A stretch of 6,105 nucleotides of DNA from Kiritimatiellota bacterium (lineage in GTDB: Bacteria > Verrucomicrobiota > Kiritimatiellia > RFP12 > UBA1067). The notes beneath the pieces were generated by a model, which worked only from the letters and a program-made list of their open reading frames with translations, was not told the DNA's origin and ran no database searches. This document shows positions 1-6,048 of this stretch, in pieces. Every line of letters starts with the position of its first letter. The stretch's first letter is position 1. The stretch covers positions 1 to 6,105 of the forward strand of contig WRML01000147.1 in assembly GCA_009777165.1 (NCBI GenBank). The letters are read 5' to 3'. Both the position numbers and the translations under genes were made by a program.

Positions 1-417
1 CGCTCCGGCGCACATCGCGCACGGCTCTTTCGTGACGTACAGGATCGTGTCGGTCAGTCGCCAGTCGCCCGTTGCGGCGGAGGCCTGGGTGATGGCGAGG
101 ATCTCCGCGTGTGCCGTGGCGTCCTTGAGCAGTTCGGTCTGGTTGTGCGCGCGGGCGATGATTTGAGGGGTTAAGGGGTTAAGGGACTCAGGGGTTAAGG
201 AGTTAAGAGACTCAGGGGTTAAGGGGTTAAGGGACTCAGGGGTTAAGGGGTTCAGGGGTTCAGGTTTCGAAGCGTATCCCTTGTCCCCTTGACCCCTGAC
301 CTTCTTGTCCGTTCGGACAATGACGCAGCCCGTGGGGACCTCGCCCGTATCGGCTGCCTTCACCGCCTCGCGCAACGCTTCGCGCATGAATCGCTTATGG
401 ATATCGAGTGAGTGCAT
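1..417 (-). CDS. tadA: tRNA-specific adenosine deaminase TadA, C-terminus cut by the window edge, with an internal repeat insertion
   Basis: TadA deaminates adenosine-34 to inosine in the wobble position of tRNA(Arg) anticodons; it is a zinc enzyme of the cytidine/deoxycytidylate deaminase fold. I read 139 open codons from the ATG at 417 to the window edge. Residues 7-34 (HKRFMREALREAVKAA, then GEVPTGCVIV) match the TadA helix 1 and first strand. IIARAHN (86-92) matches the next strand. HAE at 103-105 supplies the zinc ligand His103 and catalytic Glu105, and PCAMC at 132-136 supplies zinc ligands Cys133 and Cys136. The 30-residue spacing from His103 to Cys133 equals that of E. coli TadA (57 to 87). 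Between CVIV and HAE there are 68 residues where E. coli has about 21, because of an inserted stretch (about residues 40-85) rich in the unit LNPLTPES. The frame stays open through it, so the gene is probably intact. It starts 40 bp after icd ends, likely in one transcript; no strong Shine-Dalgarno site precedes the ATG. Met11 is an alternative start. Confidence 0.93.
   Translation of the reverse strand, partial: MHSLDIHKRFMREALREAVKAADTGEVPTGCVIVRTDKKVRGQGDKGYASKPEPLNPLTPESLNPLTPESLNSLTPESLNPLTPQIIARAHNQTELLKDATAHAEILAITQASAATGDWRLTDTILYVTKEPCAMCAGA
167..262. repeat. 24-bp tandem repeat inside tadA
   Basis: Four consecutive 24-bp units lie at 167-190, 191-214, 215-238 and 239-262. Units 1 and 3 are identical; each reads on the plus strand as two ggggttaa-type blocks followed by gggactca. 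Unit 2 differs at two positions (an a for g at 201 and at 209), and unit 4 has decayed to ggggttca blocks. On the minus strand the unit encodes the octapeptide LNPLTPES in the tadA frame. Because 24 is a multiple of three, gain or loss of units keeps the frame. Only one of the three minus-strand frames is free of stops, and it is the one tadA uses. The plus strand has regular runs of three to four G separated by 4-5 bases, the pattern of a G-quadruplex motif. Confidence 0.95.
236..299. repeat. Imperfect inverted repeat flanking the tandem repeat
   Basis: The plus-strand arm 236-257 (beginning tcaggggttaagggg) is largely complementary to the arm 278-299 (ending ccttgacccctga). By hand alignment I count 18 matches in 22 positions, with about 20 bases between the arms. 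The right arm is therefore a diverged, inverted copy of the repeat unit. The tandem block and the inverted copy together span almost exactly the extra segment of tadA, which suggests they arrived or grew as one element. Confidence 0.7.
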
Positions 418-457
418 AGAAGAGCCGTCGATGGCCGTCGGGGGGTGTCGAGAGGAG

Positions 458-1729
<1,272 letters not shown>

Positions 1730-1758
1730 AGCTCCACCTTAATCCTCGATAGTTGAAA

Positions 1759-1784
1759 GGGATAAATCATACCACGTTTATCCC
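1759..1784. promoter_or_regulatory. Operator-like perfect inverted repeat in the icd promoter
   Basis: GGGATAAA at 1759-1766 is mirrored by TTTATCCC at 1777-1784, with a 10-bp spacer. The 26-bp site covers the proposed icd -10 element, part of the -35/-10 spacer and the expected start of transcription. That is the usual place for a repressor to block initiation. The half-site spacing of 18 bp centre to centre would put a dimer across nearly two helical turns. I cannot name the regulator. As RNA only its inner part would be transcribed, so it is more likely a DNA site than a terminator. Confidence 0.55.
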
Positions 1785-1794
1785 TGCGGCACAA
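1766..1794 (-). promoter_or_regulatory. Putative sigma-70 promoter of icd
   Basis: Read on the minus strand, the -35-like TTGTGC (1794-1789) and the -10 TATGAT (1771-1766) are 17 bp apart. TG-G just ahead of TATGAT makes an extended -10. Transcription would start near 1759, leaving a leader of about 30 nt that contains the icd ribosome binding site. Confidence 0.5.
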
Positions 1795-1825
1795 TACGCA
1801 ATGACTGTGGGGCTGCGTTTGATTT

Positions 1826-1848
1826 GGAACAGACTGAACGGACTGAAC
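1826..1848. repeat. Short direct repeat upstream of the phosphatase gene
   Basis: gactgaac occurs at 1832-1839 and again at 1841-1848, one base apart, preceded by a weaker copy (ggaaca). It lies between the two divergent promoters. It may be an activator or repressor site, or simply slippage product; nothing in the sequence decides between these. Confidence 0.4.
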
Positions 1849-1857
1849 ACTAATTGC

Positions 1858-1887
1858 TGGACACGGGTCTCCGAAAAAACATATACT
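1858..1887 (+). promoter_or_regulatory. Putative promoter of the phosphatase gene
   Basis: TGGACA (1858-1863) and TATACT (1882-1887) each differ from the sigma-70 consensus by one base and are 18 bp apart. The expected transcription start, 6-7 bases after the -10, falls on or beside the ATG at 1894, so the mRNA could be leaderless. This agrees with the lack of a Shine-Dalgarno site there. Confidence 0.45.
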
Positions 1888-1893
1888 GGGAAA

Positions 1894-2526
1894 ATGAAAA
1901 CCGCACTGTTCGATTTAGACGGCACACTGATTGACTCCCGCACGGATCTCGCGTTGGCGGTGAACCTCACCCGCAACGATTTCGGGCTCCCCCCCCTGTC
2001 CGAAGCCGCGGTCGTTGCCGCCATCGGGGAGGGGGTACGCACGTTACTCGCCCGCACCATTCCGGAATGCGCCGGCATGATTGATACGCTCCTCGAACGC
2101 CAACGCTTCCATTACAGCGCACATTTTCTCGACAACACCATCCTGTATCCCAACTTCGATGTTGTCCTGCGCACACTCAAGGCGCGCGGCTGGAAACTCG
2201 GAATCGTCACGAACAAGCCCGCCCTGTTCACGCGCCCCATCCTCGAAGGGCTGGGCGTGCTTGATGTGTTCGACGCCATTATCGGCGGCGGCGACTGCCC
2301 CCTCCTCAAACCCGACCCCGCCCCCCTGCATCTGGCTGCCGAACGCATGGGTCCCCCCCTCGACGGGAACGACTGGATGATTGGCGACCACTTCACCGAC
2401 CTCGACGCGGCAACACGCGCAGGCATCCGAAGCTGCTTCTGCCGTTTCGGATTCGGCGAGCAACGTGACGCCACCTTTACCGCCGCAGTCGAATCCCCCT
2501 CCGAACTCCTCGATGTGCTCCTGTGA
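1894..2526 (+). CDS. HAD-family hydrolase, phosphoglycolate phosphatase type
   Basis: The predicted reaction is removal of phosphate from 2-phosphoglycolate or a similar small phosphoester, through an aspartyl-phosphate intermediate with Mg2+. The 210-residue protein has all four HAD motifs. FDLDGTLIDS at 6-15 gives the nucleophile Asp7 and acid/base Asp9. IVTNKP at 104-109 gives Thr106. Lys139 lies in LLKPDPAP. IGDHFTDLDAA at 163-173 gives Asp165 and Asp169. The helical cap lies between motifs I and II (about 16-85), the C1-cap arrangement of the Gph/PGMB group, and IGEGVRTLLAR resembles Gph cap sequence. Length fits the family (about 210-230). I chose the ATG at 1894 because motif I must sit a few residues from the N-terminus; an upstream TTG at 1753 would add 47 residues without similarity. 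It is divergent from icd and converges on cysE with a 3-bp gap. HAD substrates are hard to predict, so pyrophosphatase or sugar-phosphatase activity is possible. Confidence 0.88.
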   Translation: MKTALFDLDGTLIDSRTDLALAVNLTRNDFGLPPLSEAAVVAAIGEGVRTLLARTIPECAGMIDTLLERQRFHYSAHFLDNTILYPNFDVVLRTLKARGWKLGIVTNKPALFTRPILEGLGVLDVFDAIIGGGDCPLLKPDPAPLHLAAERMGPPLDGNDWMIGDHFTDLDAATRAGIRSCFCRFGFGEQRDATFTAAVESPSELLDVLL

Positions 2527-2544
2527 TTTTTAGTGTATCACAGG
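2520..2544. terminator. Hairpin shared by the convergent gene ends
   Basis: CCTGTGAT (2520-2527) and ATCACAGG (2537-2544) form a perfect 8-bp stem around a 9-base loop. The stem includes the phosphatase stop codon (2524-2526), and the loop includes the cysE stop codon (2530-2532). A hairpin between convergent genes could end transcription in both directions. Neither side has a clear following U-tract, so I do not call it a standard intrinsic terminator; it may act through 3'-end protection or factor-dependent termination. Confidence 0.45.
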
Positions 2545-3432
2545 CGCGGGGGAGCGGTTATAGACTTTTGAGCCGGGGGGGACGGAATGGGGGAGCCAGA
2601 CGTTGCCGCCAATGACGGAGTCGTGCCCGATGACGGTGTCGCCGCCCAGAACGGTCGCGCCGGCGTAGATGATGACGTTGTCCTCGACGTCGGGGTGGCG
2701 TTTTCCGCCTTTGACGAGGGCGCCGGTCTCGTCCTTCGCAAAACTCAACGCGCCGAGCGTGACGCCTTGGTAGAGTTTCACGCGTCGGCCGATACGGCAC
2801 GTCTCGCCGATGACGACGCCCGTACCGTGGTCAATGAAGAAGCCCGGGCCGATGGACGCGCCGGGGTGGATGTCAATCCCGGTCCTAGCGTGCGCGTGCT
2901 CGCTCATGACGCGCGGGATGAGCGGAAGCCCTTGCTGGTACAGCGCGTGTGCGATGCGGTGGACGGTGATGGCGTAAAGGCCGGGGTAACTCATGACGAT
3001 CTCCATCGTCGTGCGGGCTGAGGGGTCGCCTTCGTATGCGGCTTGAATGTCCTCCTGCAGCATCCCGCGGATGGCGGGGAGGCCTTCGAGCAACGCCGTC
3101 ACGGTCTTACGCGCCTGTTCCTGACAGTCGCCGCAGGAGATGCATTTGGCGTGCTTGCAGGCGTACTCCACTGTGCGGTGCGCCTGGTCATAAAGCTCCG
3201 TGGCGATTAGCCTCAACGTTTCCTTGATCAGCACATGACCGTTCTCATGCGCGACGGGGGCTTGTCCGTGGCAACCTGGATACAACACGCCGAGCAGTTT
3301 CTCCAGCACGGCAGTGATCGCGGCAGTGCCGGGCAGGTTGATGTCGCGCTTCGTGTTCGCGATAAAGCATCCCCGGCAAGGGGAGAGCGCGTCCGTAATG
3401 GCATCCACGTTTTGATCAATCCAATTTTTCAT
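2530..3432 (-). CDS. cysE: Serine O-acetyltransferase
   Basis: Transfers acetyl from acetyl-CoA to L-serine to give O-acetylserine, the acceptor of sulfide in cysteine synthesis. Residues 1-175 form the helical N-terminal domain, including SYPGLYAITVHRIAHALY (148-165). Residues 185-290 are the left-handed beta-helix of hexapeptide repeats. Catalytic residues align with E. coli CysE: Asp187 in GIDIHPGA, His202 in IDHGTG and His246 in KRHPDV (E. coli 143, 158, 193). The 300-residue length and the N-terminus resemble the longer EpsC-like group more than enterobacterial CysE. Seven cysteines fall in the first 103 residues, including C19-x2-C22 and C92-x4-C97-x2-C100-x2-C103. The protein ends soon after the beta-helix at PVIH, without the long tail and terminal Ile that E. 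coli CysE inserts into CysK. The start at 3432 has AAGGA about 8 bases upstream. It lies 70 bp downstream of metXW, same strand. Confidence 0.95.
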   Translation of the reverse strand: MKNWIDQNVDAITDALSPCRGCFIANTKRDINLPGTAAITAVLEKLLGVLYPGCHGQAPVAHENGHVLIKETLRLIATELYDQAHRTVEYACKHAKCISCGDCQEQARKTVTALLEGLPAIRGMLQEDIQAAYEGDPSARTTMEIVMSYPGLYAITVHRIAHALYQQGLPLIPRVMSEHAHARTGIDIHPGASIGPGFFIDHGTGVVIGETCRIGRRVKLYQGVTLGALSFAKDETGALVKGGKRHPDVEDNVIIYAGATVLGGDTVIGHDSVIGGNVWLPHSVPPGSKVYNRSPAPVIH

Positions 3433-3460
3433 ACGTCATCCTTTTTGGGGGCATCTTTGC

Positions 3461-3490
3461 GTCCTTGTGCCCTTTCGTCGACACAAGGGC
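3461..3490. other. Mutually exclusive small hairpins between metXW and cysE
   Basis: In the 70-bp gap, CCTTGTG (3463-3469) can pair with CACAAGG (3482-3488). Alternatively gccctt (3469-3474) can pair with aagggc (3485-3490). The two overlap and cannot form together. They could tune read-through from metXW into cysE, but no terminator U-tract and no recognisable riboswitch core are present, so the role is open. Confidence 0.3.
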
Positions 3491-3502
3491 GTCAGCTTGT
3501 TG

Positions 3503-5278
3503 TCAGGGCGCTTCCTTTCTCATGATTCGGATGGTCACTTTCGAGGCGCCGGAGTTGCGGAAGCCGAGTGCGAGCAAGAAGCGTCCGGTAAGCGTGCTGG
3601 CCCTGCAAAGGACATCCTTGACGACAATCCCCTCCTGTTCGCACAGCATCAGGAAATCCTTAAGCGTGAACAGGTGGATATTCGGCGTGTTGTACCACTC
3701 GTAGGGAATCTGCTTGCCCTTGGGCATCCGTCCGCCGAAGAACAGTTGCGCCCGCACACCGATACACGCAAAGTTGGGGAACGCGATGACGGCCTCGTCC
3801 GCGACCCGCAGAATCTGCAAGAGCAAATCGCGCGGGCGTTTGATGGTCTGCAACGTCTCGCTCAGCACCACGCAGTCGTAACTGTTGTCGGGAATCATGG
3901 TGAGCCCGTCGTCAACGTCCTCTAACAGCACGTCCGAGCCGGAGCCGATCACCTTGACGACCTGATTCACGTCAATCTCTACGCCGTTGCCCGTCACCTG
4001 TTTCTGCGTCTTCAGGATGTTCAGCAGCGTGCCGTTCCCGCACCCCAAGTCCAACACACGGCTTTTCTCCGGAATCAGATCCACGACCTCCTGGTAATGC
4101 CGCACCTGCCACTGCTTGAACGACGCTTGCTCCGCGATTTCCTGCGGGCTTGCCAAGAAAGCGGCGATGACCCGCATGAGGTCACCGATATGCGTGAGGA
4201 AGGCATCATGCCCTGCCCCTGTCTCCAGGTGACAATACGACACCCGCTTCTGCTGCTTGACCAATGCGGTCACAATGTCGGTGGATTGCCCTGGCGTGAA
4301 GAGCCAATCGCCGCTCAGTGAGACAACCAAGACCCGTGAGGATAGTTTCGCGAACGCCGCTTCCAGCGAGCCGTACGTCTCCGTCGCGTCGTACTCATCC
4401 ATCGCGAATGTGATGTGCAGGTACGAGTTCGCATCGAAGCGGCGGATGAATTTCTCACCCTGATGCTGGAGGTAACTCTCGATTTGGAAATATGTGCCGA
4501 AGGTGTCCTCGATGCGCTGTTTGAATGGGGCATCTGCGGCGAGCCACTCCTCGCGTTTCTCGCGCCCGAACTTCGTGTCCATCAGATCCTGCGACAGATA
4601 CGTGATGTGCGCCAGCTTGCGCGCGCTGGACAGGCCATTGTGCGGCTGATGCTCGTCCTCGTAGTAATCGCCCCTGTGCCAGTGCGGGTCCGCGACGATC
4701 GCATGACGCCCCACGATGTCGAACGCGAGCGCTTGCGAGTTGAGGCTTGCCGCGGTCGCGACCAGCATCACGCGGTCAATCTCATCCGAGTAGCGGATCG
4801 CCCATTCCAGCACCTGCATCCCGCCGAAGCTGCCACCGATGACTCCCGCCAGATGCGTGATGCCCAGCTGACGCAGGAACAGACGGTGTACCTCGACGAT
4901 GTCACCCACCGTGATTTTCGGGAACGCCGATCCGTAAGGCTTCCCGTTCAACGCGATCGACGAGGGCCCTGTCGTGCCTTTGCATCCGCCCAGAACGTTC
5001 GCGCAGATAACCTGATAGCGGTCGGTGTCAATCCCTTTACCGGGACCGATCATGCCCTCCCACCAACCGTCCGGCTCGGTCTCGCCCGGCCGGATGCCCG
5101 CGACGTGCGCATCGCCTGTCAACGCATGGCAGACGAAAATCACATTTTCGTTCCCCGGCGTGACTGCGCCGCACCGTTCATACGCCACCGTGATTCCCGG
5201 CAACACACCCCCCCTCTCGAGCCTGAACCCTTCAGGTGGGAGCGCAAGTGTCAACGTTTGTGGGACAACAAGCCCCAC
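3503..5278 (-). CDS. metXW: Fused homoserine O-acyltransferase (MetX) and MetW methyltransferase-fold protein
   Basis: The first step committed to methionine: acylation of L-homoserine. Residues 1-375 are an alpha/beta-hydrolase MetX. CHALTGDAHVAG (50-61) is the oxyanion region, nucleophile Ser150 sits in GGSFGGMQ, Asp324 in LSGDWLF and His357 in GAGHDAFL, a complete catalytic triad. Residues 386-588 are MetW: the SAM-binding loop VLDLGCGNGTLL (408-419), VEID (433-436), LSETLQTI (472-479), FPNF (500-503) and PYEWYNTPNIHLFT (525-538). MetX and MetW are usually separate adjacent genes of about 380 and 200 codons, and MetW is known to support MetX activity; here about 10-20 residues join them. 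The acyl donor (acetyl- or succinyl-CoA) cannot be told from sequence alone. cysE follows on the same strand. The start is uncertain: the GTG at 5278 is the first standard start codon, but AGGAGG lies 32 bases upstream of it, right before an in-frame ATT at 5308, and the added residues (PANTNAERT) match the usual MetX N-terminal length. Confidence 0.94.
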   Translation of the reverse strand: MGLVVPQTLTLALPPEGFRLERGGVLPGITVAYERCGAVTPGNENVIFVCHALTGDAHVAGIRPGETEPDGWWEGMIGPGKGIDTDRYQVICANVLGGCKGTTGPSSIALNGKPYGSAFPKITVGDIVEVHRLFLRQLGITHLAGVIGGSFGGMQVLEWAIRYSDEIDRVMLVATAASLNSQALAFDIVGRHAIVADPHWHRGDYYEDEHQPHNGLSSARKLAHITYLSQDLMDTKFGREKREEWLAADAPFKQRIEDTFGTYFQIESYLQHQGEKFIRRFDANSYLHITFAMDEYDATETYGSLEAAFAKLSSRVLVVSLSGDWLFTPGQSTDIVTALVKQQKRVSYCHLETGAGHDAFLTHIGDLMRVIAAFLASPQEIAEQASFKQWQVRHYQEVVDLIPEKSRVLDLGCGNGTLLNILKTQKQVTGNGVEIDVNQVVKVIGSGSDVLLEDVDDGLTMIPDNSYDCVVLSETLQTIKRPRDLLLQILRVADEAVIAFPNFACIGVRAQLFFGGRMPKGKQIPYEWYNTPNIHLFTLKDFLMLCEQEGIVVKDVLCRASTLTGRFLLALGFRNSGASKVTIRIMRKEAP

Positions 5279-5310
5279 GGTTCGCTCTGCATTCGTATTC
5301 GCTGGAATGA

Positions 5311-5316
5311 CCTCCT
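5311..5316 (-). promoter_or_regulatory. Strong Shine-Dalgarno site that bears on the metXW start
   Basis: On the minus strand this is AGGAGG, the best ribosome binding site in the window. The next in-frame codon of start type is ATT (5308-5306), only 2 bases away, while GTG (5278) is 32 bases away. An in-frame TAG lies just upstream, at the front of the site, so the metXW frame cannot begin earlier. Confidence 0.6.
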
Positions 5317-5328
5317 AAAAAAGCCGAT

Positions 5329-5357
5329 ACTATAACATGTTTCCCCCGCCGATGCAA
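5329..5357 (-). promoter_or_regulatory. Putative promoter of metXW
   Basis: On the minus strand, TTGCAT (5357-5352) is followed after 17 bp by TATAGT (5334-5329), with TG one base ahead, giving an extended -10. The start of transcription would be near 5322, just before the AGGAGG site. Confidence 0.5.
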
Positions 5358-5406
5358 ATGGTATAACGTTCACACATGATTCTGAATGCCGTCGTCATTT
5401 TTTCTC

Positions 5407-5435
5407 TTGACCCGAAAGTTAGGGTATGCTAACAT
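5407..5435 (+). promoter_or_regulatory. Promoter of the iron regulator-feoB operon
   Basis: TTGACC (5407-5412) and TAACAT (5430-5435) are 17 bp apart, with TGC before the -10 as in extended -10 promoters. The predicted transcription start near 5442 is only about 4 bases before the ATG at 5446. No Shine-Dalgarno site precedes that ATG, so the mRNA may be leaderless. Confidence 0.6.
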
Positions 5436-5441
5436 TTCGGG
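5411..5441. promoter_or_regulatory. Palindromic operator over the regulator promoter, DtxR/MntR-box-like
   Basis: Nested arms are seen: outer CCCGAAA (5411-5417) with TTTCGGG (5435-5441), and inner GTTAG (5418-5422) with CTAAC (5429-5433). The inner part resembles the TTAGG/CCTAA half-sites of DtxR and IdeR boxes. The site fills the -35/-10 spacer and the -10, so a bound repressor would exclude RNA polymerase. The regulator encoded immediately downstream is the natural candidate (inference). Confidence 0.65.
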
Positions 5442-5445
5442 CGAA

Positions 5446-6048
5446 ATGAATACCACCACCAGCGCAGAGGATTGCTTGGAGATTATCGCGCGCCTGACGG
5501 AGCGGGACGGCCACGCCCATGTCAGTGACATCGCGAGACAGTTAGGCATCACCAAACCGTCGGTCACGGCGACGCTGAAGACGCTCGCGGACCGGGGGCT
5601 GGTGCAGTATGTTTCGTACCAGCCAGTGGAGCTGACGCGCAAGGGGGAGCAGGTCGCGTCGAAGGTCATCGGGAAGCACCAGACGCTCCAGCGGTTCCTT
5701 ACGCAGTGCCTGGACTTGCCGACGGAACACGCGGATTCGCTGGCGTGCAAATTGGAGCATGAGCTGGATGATGTGGCGTACGGGCGTCTGCGCCAGTTCC
5801 TGAACGTGAAGACGATGGACCGTCTCAGGCCGGGCGAGAGGGGGGTGGTCGTGGGGCTGGCGTCGTCGCTGAACCGCCGCCGTTTCGCCTCGTACGGGTT
5901 GTCCCGGGGGGCGGCGGTGCGGCTGTCGAAAATCGCGCCGCTGGGGGACCCCCGCAGCTTCATGGTCAACGGGACCGAAATCTCGCTGCGGACGGCGGAG
6001 GCGAAGCTCATCAGCGTCCAGCTCGCGGAGGCGGAGGGGGGGGGATGA
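5446..6048 (+). CDS. DtxR/MntR-family metal-dependent transcriptional repressor with C-terminal FeoA-like domain
   Basis: A metal-sensing repressor, probably of its own operon. In the 200-residue product, 6-68 is the winged helix (HVSDIARQLGITKPSVTATL holds the helix-turn-helix and LTRKGE the wing end). Residues 70-118 form the dimerisation and metal-binding helices, and 125-195 a FeoA/SH3-like domain. By hand alignment to B. subtilis MntR and C. diphtheriae DtxR, the metal ligands are Asp9 and Glu12 (MntR Asp8, Glu11), His78 (MntR His77), Cys101 (DtxR Cys102; Glu99 in MntR), Glu104 and His105. The site thus mixes the Asp of MntR with the Cys of DtxR; the neighbouring feoB favours Fe2+ sensing. 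The start at 5446 puts SAEDCLEII at the family's usual position; an in-frame ATG at 5386 would add 20 residues that lie over the promoter. The stop overlaps the feoB ATG by 4 bp. No separate feoA lies between, so the C-terminal domain may also serve FeoB (inference). Confidence 0.92.
   Translation: MNTTTSAEDCLEIIARLTERDGHAHVSDIARQLGITKPSVTATLKTLADRGLVQYVSYQPVELTRKGEQVASKVIGKHQTLQRFLTQCLDLPTEHADSLACKLEHELDDVAYGRLRQFLNVKTMDRLRPGERGVVVGLASSLNRRRFASYGLSRGAAVRLSKIAPLGDPRSFMVNGTEISLRTAEAKLISVQLAEAEGGG
6033..6044 (+). promoter_or_regulatory. feoB ribosome binding site and G9 tract in the regulator's last codons
   Basis: GGAGG at 6033-6037 stands 7 bases before the feoB ATG and lies inside the regulator's coding sequence, so feoB translation is probably coupled to it. 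Nine consecutive G (6036-6044) end right at that ATG. A -1 slip on the tract would put ribosomes into the feoB frame without termination, giving a regulator-FeoB fusion. Confidence 0.6.

Noticed and set aside
161..262. Repeat block considered as a CRISPR array
   Set aside because: The units are contiguous 24-bp tandem copies with no unique spacers, and they sit inside an open tadA frame.
305..320. Palindrome TTGTCCG-tt-CGGACAA as an operator
   Set aside because: It lies within tadA coding sequence, in codons of the conserved strand region (VRTDK), with no promoter nearby; most likely chance or the edge of the repeat insertion.
418..457. Separate promoter or terminator between icd and tadA
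   Set aside because: The 40-bp gap is C-rich with a small direct repeat (CGACGGC twice) but has no -10-like element and no stem followed by U residues.
1753..1893. N-terminal extension of the phosphatase from a TTG
   Set aside because: The 47 added residues show no family similarity, cross both promoters and the icd operator, and would push HAD motif I far from the N-terminus.
2587..3021. Plus-strand open frame opposite cysE
   Set aside because: Antisense shadow of the beta-helix coding region; low-complexity D/V/A-rich translation and no recognisable family.
3433..3502. Terminator or riboswitch between metXW and cysE
   Set aside because: Only short competing stems, no U-tract, and 70 bp is too short for SAM or similar riboswitch cores; kept only as a low-confidence structural note.
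4415..5335. Plus-strand 306-codon open frame opposite metXW
   Set aside because: Fully antisense to well-conserved MetX sequence, no recognisable domain, and it runs over the metXW promoter.
5386..5445. N-terminal extension of the metal regulator from the ATG at 5386
   Set aside because: The 20 extra codons overlap the promoter and operator; the family normally starts just before the SAEDCLEII-like helix.
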